Positions 7,662 through 17,356 of a stretch of DNA of 64,000 bases are shown in pieces (within the stretch, counting starts at the first letter, position 1; each line of letters starts with the position of its first letter). A program made the translations under genes and the position numbers. This DNA is from Croceibacterium_B sp963811255 (GTDB lineage: Bacteria > Pseudomonadota > Alphaproteobacteria > Sphingomonadales > Sphingomonadaceae): the NCBI GenBank assembly GCA_963811255.1, contig CAWEQI010000003.1, positions 1,824,310 through 1,888,309 on the forward strand, given 5' to 3'. Below the pieces are notes generated by a model that searched no databases, was not told the DNA's origin, and saw only the letters and a list, made by a program, of their open reading frames with translations.

Positions 7662-9032
7662 TCAAACTTGGCGCAGGTGTGCCTCGATTGCCTGGCGGTC
7701 GGTCTCGCGCGCCTGCCACTCGCCGGCGAACAGGCCTTCGCGGCCGAACAGCGCAGCGACGATGCCGCCCTCGCCCGCTTCGCGCCACAGGGCAGCGAGC
7801 CGTTCGGACAGCGGATCGTCGACCGGCGCGCCGTCGCCGCGGACGTGCACGACCCAGGCGGCGAGGGCCTCCAGGATCGCCGGGCATGTCTGTCCGCGCC
7901 GCTGGTGCCAGTCGAGCGTCGCCAGCCAGCGCTGCGGGATCTTCTGCGAGCCGTCCATCGCGATCTGCTGCAGCCGGTGCGACAGCGCCGGGTTGGCGAA
8001 GCGGGCGAGCAGCGCATCGGCATAGGCTTGCGCAGCGAAGGCGGGATCGAGCGTCGGCGCCGCCTCCCGGCGCATCAGCCGCTCGACCGTGGCGCGGATT
8101 GCCGGATCGGCGATCGCCTGGTGCACGAACGCGTGCCCTCGCCGAAGGCCGAGATAGGCTAGCGCCGAATGCGTCCCGTTGAGCATCCGCAGCTTGGCGG
8201 TCTCGAACGGCCGCACGTCGGCGACGACCTGCGCCCCGCCCGCCTCCCAGCGCGGCCGCGGCCCGGCAAAGCGGTCCTCGATCACCCATTGGCTGAATGG
8301 CTCGGTTACAACCGCGCCCTCGTCGCGCAGGCCGATGCGCCGTTCGACGGCATCGAGATCGGCGGCGCTGGTCGCGGGAACGATGCGGTCCACCATGGTC
8401 GAAGGGAAGGCGCACTCGGCCGCGACCCAGCGCGCCAGCGCCGCGTCGGCCGGCTCGAGGTATTCGCCCAGCAGCCGTGCAAGCACTTGGCCGTTGTCGG
8501 GCAGGTTGTCGCAGCTGAGCAGCGTCAGCCCCGGCAGCCCGGCCGCGCGCCGGCGCGCCAAACCCTCGTGCAGCCAGCCGTAGATCGATCGCCCGGTCGC
8601 GGCCGCGCGGTCGAGCGATCCGTCGGGCGCCCGGCAATAGCCCTTCTCGGTGACCGTGAAGCTGACGATCAAGGTCGTCGGCGCGGCAAGCAGGGCGGCG
8701 ATTGTCTCGGGGTTCTCCGGCGCGAGCAGCGCCTGCCTGAGCGATCCGACCAACCGCGTGGCCTCCCCTGCGCCCGAGCGTTCGGTCACCGTGAAGAGGC
8801 CCGCCTGCGGCATCAGTTGCTCGCGCGCCGCGGGCGATCGCAGCGACAGCCCGGCGATCGCCCACCCGCGGTCGCCCGCCGTCATCGCCGCGTCGGTATA
8901 GACCGCCTGGTGCGCCCGGTGAAATGCGCCGAGGCCGACGTGGACGATGCCGATTCCCTGGGCGTCGCGCTCGTACCCCGGACGCGCCACATCGGGCGCC
9001 AGCGAGCCAAGAACCGCGGGCGACAGCCTCAC
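7662..9032 (-). CDS. mannitol dehydrogenase family protein, probable fructuronate reductase
   Basis: This 456-residue polyol/uronate dehydrogenase probably reduces D-fructuronate to D-mannonate with NADH. The N-terminal Rossmann region reads GIVHVGLGAFHRAHQAVY, and the central SFTVTEKGY and LRMLNGTHSALAYLG segments carry the conserved Lys/Asn/His residues of the mannitol dehydrogenase family. It starts by a four-base overlap with the end of uxaC, so it forms the next enzyme after glucuronate isomerase. This context favours UxuB-like fructuronate reductase over mannitol dehydrogenase. It is a little shorter than E. coli UxuB. No mannonate dehydratase is in the window. Confidence 0.85.
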   Translation of the reverse strand: MRLSPAVLGSLAPDVARPGYERDAQGIGIVHVGLGAFHRAHQAVYTDAAMTAGDRGWAIAGLSLRSPAAREQLMPQAGLFTVTERSGAGEATRLVGSLRQALLAPENPETIAALLAAPTTLIVSFTVTEKGYCRAPDGSLDRAAATGRSIYGWLHEGLARRRAAGLPGLTLLSCDNLPDNGQVLARLLGEYLEPADAALARWVAAECAFPSTMVDRIVPATSAADLDAVERRIGLRDEGAVVTEPFSQWVIEDRFAGPRPRWEAGGAQVVADVRPFETAKLRMLNGTHSALAYLGLRRGHAFVHQAIADPAIRATVERLMRREAAPTLDPAFAAQAYADALLARFANPALSHRLQQIAMDGSQKIPQRWLATLDWHQRRGQTCPAILEALAAWVVHVRGDGAPVDDPLSERLAALWREAGEGGIVAALFGREGLFAGEWQARETDRQAIEAHLRQV

Positions 9033-10441
9033 AGCTTGTAGGCGCGCTTGACGAGGCCGTAGGCAAGCTCGCCGGCCAGTTCCTCCGCCTCCCAGTCGGC
9101 AAGCCTCCCTTCGGCGACCAGCCGCGCGAGGAAGGCGCTGTCGCAGCGCCGGGCAACGTCGTGCCGCGCAGGAATCGACAGAAAGGCGCGAGTGTCGTCG
9201 TTGAAGCCGACGGTGTTGTAGAACCCCGCCGTCTCGGTCGTCAGCTCACGGAAGCGGCGCATCCCTTCGGGGCTGTCGTGGAACCACCACGCCGGGCCGA
9301 GCTTGAGGCACGGGTAATGCCCGGCGAGCGGCGCCAGCTCGCGCGAATAAGCACTCTCATCGAGTGTGAAGAGGATGATCGAGAGGCCTGGCTCGGCGCC
9401 GAAGCGGTCGAGCAGCGGCTTGAGCGCATGGACGTAATCGGTCGGCTGCGGAATGTCGGCGCCCTTGTCGCGCCCGTGGCTGCGGTAGAGCGCGAGGTTG
9501 TGGTTGCGGAAGGATCCGGGGTGGATCTGCATCACCATCCCGTCTTCCAAGCTCATGGCCGCCATTTCGGTGAGCATCTGCGCGCGGAACAGCTCGGCGT
9601 CCTCGGGTGACCAGGTCCCGCCGACGATGCGCCGGAACAGGGCTTCGGCCTCGGCGGACGGGAGATCGGCGGTGCGCGCGCTCGGGTGGCCGTGGTCGGT
9701 CGCGGTCGCCCCGGCGGCGCGGAAATCGGCACGGCGCTTTCGGTGGGCGGCGAGATAGCCGGGCCAGCTTTCGACATCCTCGCCCGCCAGCTCGCCGAAG
9801 CGGCCCAGCGCGGCGCGGAAATCGTCGTGCTCGGGGTCGATCACCGGATCGGGGCGGTATGTGGTGATCACTCGCCCCGCCCAGCCGGAGGCGCAAATCG
9901 CCGCGTGGTGGGCGAGCTCGTCCTGCGGTCCTTCGGTGGTGGCCAGCACTTCGATCCCGAAGCGTTCGAACAGCGCGCGCGGGCGGAACCCGGGGGTCGC
10001 CAGCGCTTCGCCGATGCGGTCGAAATAGAGATCGGCGGTCGCGCCATCGAGCGCGACTTCGATCCCGAACACTTCGGCGAAGACGTGCTCGAGCCACAGC
10101 CGCGAGGGCGTGCCGCGGAACAGGTGGTAGTTCTCCGCCAGCAGCCGCCACGCCTCGCGCGGGTCGGCGGCCGAGGGCCCGGCGCGGCTCGACACCCCCA
10201 GCCTGTCGAGTGCGATGCCCTGGCTGTAGAGCATGCGGAACAGGTAATGATCGGGCGCGAGCAGCAGCTCGGTGGCGTTGGCCCACGGCGCATCGGTGGC
10301 GAACCAGGCCGGATCGGTGTGGCCGTGCGGGCTGACGATCGGCAGGTCCTTGACGCCCTCGTAAAGCCCGCGCGCCAGCGAGCGCACCGCGGGATCGGCG
10401 GGCAGCAGCCGGTCGGGATCGAGCGTCAGCGCGTGCGGCAT
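9029..10441 (-). CDS. uxaC: glucuronate isomerase (uronate isomerase)
   Basis: This 470-residue cytoplasmic enzyme interconverts D-glucuronate and D-fructuronate, or galacturonate and tagaturonate. N-terminal SPHGHTDPAWFA carries the HxH metal-type motif, followed by LLLAPDHYLFRMLYSQG. Later segments QIHPGSFRNHN and SRELAPLAGHYPCLKLGPAW are characteristic of UxaC. The length is normal. It is the first gene of a minus-strand operon with the fructuronate-reductase-like gene and is divergent from the GH31 gene 67 bases away, suggesting common control of hexuronate and xyloside use. Confidence 0.93.
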   Translation of the reverse strand: MPHALTLDPDRLLPADPAVRSLARGLYEGVKDLPIVSPHGHTDPAWFATDAPWANATELLLAPDHYLFRMLYSQGIALDRLGVSSRAGPSAADPREAWRLLAENYHLFRGTPSRLWLEHVFAEVFGIEVALDGATADLYFDRIGEALATPGFRPRALFERFGIEVLATTEGPQDELAHHAAICASGWAGRVITTYRPDPVIDPEHDDFRAALGRFGELAGEDVESWPGYLAAHRKRRADFRAAGATATDHGHPSARTADLPSAEAEALFRRIVGGTWSPEDAELFRAQMLTEMAAMSLEDGMVMQIHPGSFRNHNLALYRSHGRDKGADIPQPTDYVHALKPLLDRFGAEPGLSIILFTLDESAYSRELAPLAGHYPCLKLGPAWWFHDSPEGMRRFRELTTETAGFYNTVGFNDDTRAFLSIPARHDVARRCDSAFLARLVAEGRLADWEAEELAGELAYGLVKRAYKL

Positions 10442-10495
10442 CCAGGCTCCTCTATCAAGCGAATCGGCCTTGTGGGAAGCGCCCTCGCCCGCTTA

Positions 10496-10509
10496 TGGTA
10501 ACGCTAACA
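10496..10509. promoter_or_regulatory. possible LacI-type operator overlapping the GH31 start
   Basis: TGGTAACGCTAACA is a near-palindrome (TGGTAaCG/CGcTAACA) of the kind bound by LacI-family sugar regulators. It sits between divergent uxaC and the GH31 gene and touches the GH31 ATG. No regulator gene is in the window, so assignment is by sequence shape and context only. Confidence 0.35.
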
Positions 10510-13299
10510 TGGGAGGGATCGGGAAAGTCATCGTCCTTGCCGCAGCGCTGCTGATGTGGGCAAGCGCGGCGTTCGCCAGCCAGGCCGTAGCGGTGCCCCA
10601 CGGAATGCTGGTGACGACCGCGCAGGGCGAAAAGGTGCGCGTCCTCGCCTATGCCGACGGAACCTTTCGCGTCACCGTCGCCGCCGACCCGCAGCAAGCG
10701 CCGAGGAGCCTGATGGTGATCGCCGAGGCGGACGGCTCGCCGACCTTCACGCCCTCGCCCAAGGTGGCGACCCTGACGACGCCGCGCTCGCGGGCCGAAG
10801 TCCACCTGGCGGACGGACGCCTGCGGGTGTTCGACGCGGGCGGCAAGCTGCTGCTGGACGAATATGCGCCCGCCCGGCGGCTGGATCCGGTGACGATCGA
10901 AGGGCAAGCGTTCCTGGGCACCCGCGTGCAGTTCAACCGCGGTACCGACGAGGGGCTCTACGGCCTGGGCCAGCACCAGAACCGGCAGATGGACTACAAC
11001 GGCGAGGACGTCGAACTCGCCCAGCACAACATGGACATCGCCGTGCCGTATCTGCTCTCGACGCGGGGCTGCGGCATCTTGTGGGACAACAACTCGATCA
11101 CCCGCATCGGCGATCCGAAGCCGTACGCGTTGCTGCAAGCCGACGCCCCGACCGGGTGGCACGCCGCCTATTACGTCGGAGACAAGTCCGCCGTCGAACG
11201 ACCCGAAGCCACCATCGACTACCCATACATCCGCGATCTGAAGCGCTGGCCGAAGGGAGCTGTGCCCGAAAAGACCAGCAAGGTCGTCTGGACGGGGACT
11301 TACACGCCGAAGAGCTCAGGCACCCACAAGTTCCGACTCTATTCGTCGAGCTATGCCGAGGTTTTCGCCGACGGCCACAAGGTGCTCGAGCGCTGGCGGC
11401 AGAACTGGAATCCGTGGTATCACAACTTTGAGCTCGCCCTCGCCAAGGGCAAACCAGTCAAGCTGCGGATCGAATGGCAGCCGAACGGCGGCTATATCGC
11501 GCTGTTCCACGCCGAGCCGCTGCCCGATCTCGACCGCCACTCCGTCAGCTTTGCCAGCGAAGCGGGGAAGGCGATCGACTATTATGTCGTCCCCGGCAAA
11601 GACATGGACGCGCTCGTCGCCGGCTATCGCCGGCTGACCGGCAAGGCGCCGATCATGCCGAAGTGGGCCTACGGCTTCTGGCAATCGCGGCAGCGCTACG
11701 AGACGCAGGACCAGCTGGTCGGCGTGGTCGAGCAATACCGCCAGCGCGGCCTGCCGCTCGACAACATCGTGCAGGACTGGTTTTACTGGCCCGAGGACCG
11801 GTGGGGCTGCCACTGCTTCGATCCGAAGCGCTTCCCCGATCCGCAAGGCATGGTGGACAGGGTCCATGCCTTGAACGGCCACATTATGATCTCGGTGTGG
11901 CCGAAATTTTACCCGTGGACCGCCAACGGCCAGGAACTCGCGGCCAAGGGTTATCTGCTCCAGCGCCCGCTCGAGGCGGGGCAGAGGGACTGGGTCGGGC
12001 CGGGTTACGCCAACACCTACTACGATCCCTATTCCCCCGAGGCGCGGCAGATCTATTTCCGCCAGATCAGGGATGCGCTAGTCGGCCAGGGCTTCGACGC
12101 CTGGTGGATGGACGCGACCGAGCCCGACTGGCATTCGAACCTGTCGGTCGAGGAGCGCGCCTATCAGATGTATTCGCCGGCCGCCGGGCTGCCGGGAGCG
12201 GCGATCTTCAACACCTATCCGCTGGTCCATGCCCTCGGCGTCGCCAAGGGCCTGCGCGCGGCGCAGCCCGACAGGCGGCCGTTCATCCTCACCCGCAGCG
12301 GCTTTGGCGGCACGCAGCGCGCCTCGGCGGCGGTATGGTCAGGCGACACGGCGGCGCGCTGGAGCAACTTGCGCGACCAGATCAGCGCCGGAGTTAACCT
12401 GTCGATGTCCGGCATTCCCAACTGGACGCACGACATCGGCGGCTTTTCCGTCGAGGAGCGCTACGCCAAGCAGGAGCCGGCGGCGCAGGAAGAATGGCGC
12501 GAGCTGCAGGTTCGCTGGTTTCAGTTCGGCGCCTTCAGCCCGCTGTTCCGCAGCCACGGGGAATTCCCGCACCGCGAGATTTATGAGCTCGGCAAGGACG
12601 ATCCGAAGACGTACGATGCGCTCGCCGCCTACGACCGGCTGCGCTATCGGCTGCTGCCGTACATCTATACCCTCGGCGCCGACACGTACTTCAAGAACGG
12701 CACGATCATGCGCGGGCTGGTGATGGACTTCGCCGCCGACAGGCGCACCTGGCGGATCGACGACGAATACATGTTCGGTCCCGCGTTCCTGGTCGCGCCC
12801 GTCACGCGAGTACAAGGCGCGCGAGCGGAACGTATACCTGCCGGCGGGCGCGGACTGGTACGAATGGAGGAGCGGCGCCCTGCACCACGGCGGCCAGACA
12901 ATCGAGGCGGCCGCGCCTTACGCCGACATGCCGCTGTTCGTTCGCGCGGGGTCCATCATTCCGACGGGGCCGGTGCGCCAGTTCGCCGCCGAGAAACCGG
13001 GCGCGCCGGTGACGCTGCTGGTCTATCCCGGGGCTGACGGGCGGTTCTCTCTCTACGAGGACGACGGCACCAGCCGCGCTTACTTGAAGGGAGCCTGGTC
13101 GCGCATTCCGTTCACCTGGAACGAGGCGACGCGGACGCTGACCATCGGCGCGCGCGAAGGCTCGTATCCCGACATGCAGCAACGTCGCACGTTCCTGGTC
13201 CGCTGGATGCGCCCCGGTCGGCCGCTCGACTGGGAGGCGCCGCCGGACGCCAGCGTCGCCTACGACGGAACGGCGCAGAAGGTGACGATGCCGCGTTGA
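10509..13299 (+). pseudogene. GH31 alpha-xylosidase/alpha-glucosidase with PA14 insert, frameshifted
   Basis: This encodes a secreted glycoside hydrolase of about 930 residues. ATG 10509 gives a signal peptide (GKVIVLAAALLMWASAAFAS). A PA14 domain is inserted at about residues 255-340 (GTYTPKSSGTHKFRLYSSSY and following), as in some alpha-xylosidases. The catalytic nucleophile is the Asp of WWMDATEPD (D535). The reading frame breaks at 12805-12807, where one extra base moves the frame: GPAFLVAPVT continues as EYKARERNVYLPAGADWYEW only in the next frame, which then runs to 13299. Without correction the first frame ends at 13037 with nonsense sequence. All catalytic parts precede the break. The gene may be intact with a sequence error. 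No ribosome-binding site is visible before the ATG. Confidence 0.85.
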
Positions 13300-13459
13300 A
13301 CGCGCTCCGGAGATAACCGGAGTGACCTCGCCCGGTCCAAACGCCATTGCGGTCCCAATGGACGAAAGGATCGGAGCCATGCCCTCGGCACTTGTTCACC
13401 CGCATGACGTTGTCGCGGGGGACTCTTCCTCTCTCCGATCGGCCGAAAGGATCGCAGGG

Positions 13460-14275
13460 ATGCGCTCGATATTGCTTCACGTACACGACGATGAAGGCAT
13501 GGAAGCGCGGCTGCAGGCGGCGCTGGACATCGCGCGCGCGTTCGACGGACATTTGACCTGTCTGCAGCCGGTGGCGTTCGATTTCGCGGTGCCGGGTGAC
13601 CTTTACGGGACGATGGTGGCCGAGATCATGCCGGTGATGCACGACGCCGCCGATGCGTTGCGCGAGCGGATCACCGCCCGTCTCGCCCAGGAGGACGTGG
13701 CGTGGGACTGGGCGCAGGTGGAAGGCCCGGCGCGTCCGTTGCTGATGCGGGCCGAAACGCTGGCCGATCTCATCGTGCTCGGCGCGCGCGATCCGGCGAA
13801 CGACGGCAAGGGCCCGTCGAGCCTCGCCGGCTATATCGCGGTGCATGGGCGCTCGCCGCTGCTCATCGTGCCGGAAACCACCCGCTCGCTCGATCTTTCG
13901 GGCCCGGCAGTGGTCGGCTGGAACGGCTCGCTCGAGGCGGCGCATGCGCTGCGCGGCGCGGTTCCCTTGTTGCGCAAGGCGCGGTCGGTTACGCTCGCCA
14001 ACGTGACCGAACATGTCGACGACCCGGGCGCCTTCCTGCCGGCGGTGGACGCCGCGGAATACCTTTCGCGGCATGACATCCGCAGCGAGATCGTCGAGAT
14101 CGGGCGCGGGCAGGAAACTGTCGCCCAGGCGCTGGCGAATTCGGCGACGGCGCGTGGGGCCGCTTTCCTCGTCGTCGGTGCCTATGGCCATGCCCGCTCG
14201 CTCGAGACGGTGTTCGGCGGGGTGACCCGCGAGCTGTTCTCCAATCCGCCGCTGCCGGTGTTCACCGCCCACTGA
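13460..14275 (+). CDS. universal stress protein, tandem UspA-type domains
   Basis: This is a 271-residue cytoplasmic protein with two Usp-like halves. The second half ends with VGAYGHARSLETVFGGVTRE, the usual Usp nucleotide-binding G-x2-G-x9-G region, and the first half has a degenerate LGARDPANDG equivalent. ATG 13460 has a purine-rich AGGATCGCAGGG just upstream and gives the usual beginning MRSILLHVHDD. An earlier in-frame ATG at 13379 also has a GAAAGGATCG repeat upstream and would add 27 residues. The gene leads a run of stress and low-oxygen type genes toward fixLJ. The substrate is unknown. Confidence 0.85.
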   Translation: MRSILLHVHDDEGMEARLQAALDIARAFDGHLTCLQPVAFDFAVPGDLYGTMVAEIMPVMHDAADALRERITARLAQEDVAWDWAQVEGPARPLLMRAETLADLIVLGARDPANDGKGPSSLAGYIAVHGRSPLLIVPETTRSLDLSGPAVVGWNGSLEAAHALRGAVPLLRKARSVTLANVTEHVDDPGAFLPAVDAAEYLSRHDIRSEIVEIGRGQETVAQALANSATARGAAFLVVGAYGHARSLETVFGGVTRELFSNPPLPVFTAH

Positions 14276-14283
14276 GCCGCGCG

Positions 14284-14943
14284 ATGGATCGGCCCCTCAA
14301 GCACGCGATCATCGCCTGTCACCCGGCCGAGCAAAGCTTCACGCTGGCGATCGCCAACCGCTACGCCCAGGCGGTCGAGGCGCACGGCCATTCCACGGTG
14401 CTGCGCGACCTCTATCGGATCGGCTTCGATCCGGTGCTCAAGAACGACGAGCGCCAGGGGCACCCGCGCGCCGACATTGAAACCGAGTGGGAAGTGATCG
14501 GCGAGCCCGACGTCTTCGTGCTGGTCTACCCGATCTGGTTCGGCGCCCCACCGGCGATGATGAAGGGCTACATCGACCGAGTGTTCGGCGCCGGGCGCAC
14601 CCGCGGCTCGGCCGGCGAAGGGACCGAAAGCAGCCGCCTCGCCGGTAAGCACCTGGTTTCGTTGACACTGTCGGGCACGATGCGCGCGTGGCTCGACGAG
14701 AAGGGCGTGCTCGGCTCGCTGCGCAACGTGTTCGACCGCTACATGGCCGACGTGTTCGGGCTGGCCGAGACTCACCATTACCACTTCGACGGCGTGCAGC
14801 CCGGGCTGCCCGAGCGCGATTATCGCTTCCAGCTCGCCGAGGTCGACGAAGCGGCCGGCGAGGCGCTGGCGCGGATCGGCCGCCTGTGGTCGAAAAATCC
14901 CAACGCCGGCGAGCCGCCAGTCGGCTTCGGCCGGCCGGCGTAA
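14284..14943 (+). CDS. NAD(P)H:quinone oxidoreductase-like flavodoxin-fold protein
   Basis: This is a 219-residue protein of the NQO1/KefF/MdaB-like flavodoxin-fold group. Segments are HAIIACHPAEQSFTLAIANR at the N-terminus (phosphate-binding region for FMN/FAD), VFVLVYPIWFGAPPAMMKGY (typical flavin/substrate loop of this family), and LSGTMRAWLDEKG. It probably reduces quinones with NAD(P)H. It starts 8 bases after the Usp gene on the same strand, so the two are likely co-transcribed. The exact substrate is not determinable. Confidence 0.8.
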   Translation: MDRPLKHAIIACHPAEQSFTLAIANRYAQAVEAHGHSTVLRDLYRIGFDPVLKNDERQGHPRADIETEWEVIGEPDVFVLVYPIWFGAPPAMMKGYIDRVFGAGRTRGSAGEGTESSRLAGKHLVSLTLSGTMRAWLDEKGVLGSLRNVFDRYMADVFGLAETHHYHFDGVQPGLPERDYRFQLAEVDEAAGEALARIGRLWSKNPNAGEPPVGFGRPA

Positions 14944-15036
14944 CCGCTGCGGCGCCGGCGCGCGCCTTCCTTTCCGGAAATCTACGAACTTACCGCCAGA
15001 TAGGCCTCTGCCACGGTGATTTCGAAAGGAAGCGTC

Positions 15037-16230
15037 ATGCTGGAAGTCGCGCGCGCGAGATCGTGCTTTTTCGGGATTATCGCCGTCGGGATGCTGTGGG
15101 CGCTGGCGATGGCAGGCGCCGCGGCGTTTGCGCAGGAGCCGCGGCCCGAGCACTGGGACGCCGCGACCGCCGAGACGCTGCTAAGCTACATTCAGCACAT
15201 CAACGACCAGGGCCTCAACCCGGCCGATTATGAGCCGGCGCAACTGAAGAACGCGATCGCTGCGGGCGATCCCGCGACGCTCGAAAAGCAGGCGACCGAA
15301 AGCTTCGGCCTGGTCGCGGAGGATCTCGCCATCGGCCACGTCCCACCGGGGCAGCGCGGCAAATATTACATCGCGCCCAACTCGGTCGACCCGAACCTGA
15401 TCGCCCGGATGATCGACATCGCCATCACAGCGCACCAAGTGGGCTGGGTCCTCGACTCGTTCGCGCCGCAGAACCCCGAGTATGCCGCCTTGCGGGCCGC
15501 TCTCGCCGGCCCCGACGGCGCCGATCCGGCGAAGCGCCGCGCGCTGCGGGCGACGCTCGAGCGGTGGCGCTGGTTTCCGCATAACCCCGGCGGACGCTAT
15601 CTGCTGGTCAACATCCCAGAATTCCGCCTGCGGCTGATCGAGAACGGCAAAGACGTCGATGACCACAAGGTGATCGTCGGCAAGCCGAACAAGCAAACAC
15701 CGCAGTTCCAGACGAAGGCCATCGGCGTGATCCTCAACCCCGCGTGGCACGTGCCGCAATCGATCATCGCCGAAAGCGTCGGCAGCCTGGTGCGCAACCG
15801 GCCGGGAACGGCGAGCAGCCGCGGCTATGTCTGGAAGACTGTGTCCGGACATCTCGAGGTGACTCAGGGGCCCGGGCCCGGCAATTCGCTCGGGCAGATG
15901 AAGCTCGATATGCCCAACCCGCTCGTGGTGTTCATCCACGACACCCCGAGCAAGAGCCTGTTCGACAAGGACCAGCGCACCTTCAGCCACGGCTGCATTC
16001 GGACGCAGAACCCGTTCGATCTCGCCGAGAAGCTGCTGGCGCCCGTCGGCTGGGATCGGGCGCGGATCGACGCGACGGTGGCCTCGCGGGTGACCACCCA
16101 CGTCAAGCTGGCCGCGCCGCTGCCGGTCTATGTCGTGTACATGACCGCGGTGCCGCAGCCCGACGGCACCATCGCTTATCTCAAGGACCCGTACAAATTG
16201 GATGCTACACTGGCCGCCAAGCTGAACTGA
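15037..16230 (+). CDS. L,D-transpeptidase (YkuD family)
   Basis: This is a 397-residue periplasmic enzyme. An N-terminal signal peptide (FFGIIAVGMLWALAMAGAAAF) is followed by a helical/peptidoglycan-binding-like region and a YkuD catalytic domain. The signature FSHGCIRTQNPFDLAEKLL is complete, with H318 and nucleophile C320. It forms 3-3 peptidoglycan cross-links or links proteins to peptidoglycan. Start ATG 15037 is chosen for the AAAGGAAG ribosome-binding site; an upstream in-frame ATG (15016) lacks one. The length fits the large YcbB-type class. Confidence 0.9.
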   Translation: MLEVARARSCFFGIIAVGMLWALAMAGAAAFAQEPRPEHWDAATAETLLSYIQHINDQGLNPADYEPAQLKNAIAAGDPATLEKQATESFGLVAEDLAIGHVPPGQRGKYYIAPNSVDPNLIARMIDIAITAHQVGWVLDSFAPQNPEYAALRAALAGPDGADPAKRRALRATLERWRWFPHNPGGRYLLVNIPEFRLRLIENGKDVDDHKVIVGKPNKQTPQFQTKAIGVILNPAWHVPQSIIAESVGSLVRNRPGTASSRGYVWKTVSGHLEVTQGPGPGNSLGQMKLDMPNPLVVFIHDTPSKSLFDKDQRTFSHGCIRTQNPFDLAEKLLAPVGWDRARIDATVASRVTTHVKLAAPLPVYVVYMTAVPQPDGTIAYLKDPYKLDATLAAKLN

Positions 16231-16246
16231 TTGCCGGAGAGTACCC

Positions 16247-17233
16247 GTGACGATGCAGGCGATGCAGCTCGACGCGCCGGGCCGGCCGTTGCGGATGGTC
16301 GAACGGCCACTGCCCGAGCCCGGCCCTGGACAGGTGCGGGTCAAGGTGGCCGCCTGCGGGGTATGCCGGACCGACCTGCACGTCGTCGACGGCGACATCC
16401 ATGGGCCGCTGCCGATCGTACCGGGGCACGAGGTCGTCGGCCACGTCGATGCGCTCGGCGAAGGAGTCGAGGGGCTGGCGATCGGCGACCGCATCGGCGT
16501 CCCGTGGCTCGGCCATACGTGCGGGCATTGTCCCTACTGCCGTTCTCAGCGCGAGAACCTGTGCGACGATCCCGAGTTCACCGGCTTCACTCGCGACGGC
16601 GGGTTCGCCACGCACTGCGTGGCCGACGCGCGGTTCTGCTTCCCGATTCCCGCGGGCTTTGACGCCATCCACGCCGCGCCGCTGCTGTGCGCCGGGCTGA
16701 TCGGCTACCGTGCCTACAAGCTCGCCGGTGAGGCGCCGGTGCTGGGGCTCTACGGCTTCGGCGCGGCGGCGCACATCCTCGCGCAACTGGCGGTGTGGCA
16801 GGGGCGTACCGTGTTCGCCTTCACTCGCGAGGGCGACGCGGCCGGCCAGGCGTTTGCCCGGCGGCTCGGCTGCGCCTGGGCCGGGGCTTCGACCGACGCA
16901 CCGCCCGAAGCGATGGACGCAGCGATCATCTTCGCCCCCGTCGGCGCGCTGGTGCCGCTGGCGCTCAAGCAGGTGAAGAAAGGCGGCCGAGTGGTCTGCG
17001 CCGGGATCCACATGTCGGACATTCCCGGCTTTCCCTATGCCGACTTGTGGGAGGAGCGCTCGATCCTCTCGGTCGCCAACCTGACGCGCGAGGACGGCGC
17101 CGAATTCCTGCCGCTGGCGGCGCAGGTGCCGATCCGCACGCATGTAACGGCGATGCCGCTTGCCGAGGCGAACGAGGCGCTGGATCGCCTGCGCCGGGGC
17201 GAAGTGGAAGGCGCGCTGGTGCTGGTGCCGTGA
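16247..17233 (+). CDS. zinc-dependent alcohol dehydrogenase family protein
   Basis: This is a 328-residue medium-chain dehydrogenase. The catalytic zinc residues are C40 (AACGVCRTDLH) and H61-E62 (PGHEVVGH). The structural zinc loop is GHTCGHCPYCRSQRENLC. The cofactor-binding fold follows with VLGLYGFGAAAH. GTG 16247 is preferred because GGAGA lies 6 bases upstream; ATG 16253 is the alternative. It oxidises an alcohol or reduces an aldehyde with NAD(P); the substrate is unknown. Sequence type resembles the ADH often found with Usp and low-oxygen genes. It converges on fixJ across a palindromic repeat. Confidence 0.88.
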   Translation: MTMQAMQLDAPGRPLRMVERPLPEPGPGQVRVKVAACGVCRTDLHVVDGDIHGPLPIVPGHEVVGHVDALGEGVEGLAIGDRIGVPWLGHTCGHCPYCRSQRENLCDDPEFTGFTRDGGFATHCVADARFCFPIPAGFDAIHAAPLLCAGLIGYRAYKLAGEAPVLGLYGFGAAAHILAQLAVWQGRTVFAFTREGDAAGQAFARRLGCAWAGASTDAPPEAMDAAIIFAPVGALVPLALKQVKKGGRVVCAGIHMSDIPGFPYADLWEERSILSVANLTREDGAEFLPLAAQVPIRTHVTAMPLAEANEALDRLRRGEVEGALVLVP

Positions 17234-17244
17234 AGCATTCATCT

Positions 17245-17333
17245 CCCCTCTCGCTTGCGGGAGGGGCCGGGGGAGGGTGAGTCCGACAGGCGTGATTATT
17301 CCCTCCGCTAACCCCTCCCGCAGGGGGAGGGGG
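17245..17333. repeat. paired GC-rich palindromic (REP-like) repeats
   Basis: Two related palindromes lie between convergent genes. The first, 17245-17266, is CCCCTCTCG-CTTG-CGGGAGGGG (one G-T wobble) followed by a GGGGGAGGG tract. The second, 17312-17333, is CCCCTCCC-GCAG-GGGGAGGGG. A copy of the first type occurs at 49441-49462. The pattern is like extragenic palindromic elements and could also act as a bidirectional transcription barrier for the alcohol dehydrogenase and fixJ genes. Confidence 0.7.
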
Positions 17334-17356
17334 ACCGGAGTGAATTGGGCGTAGCG

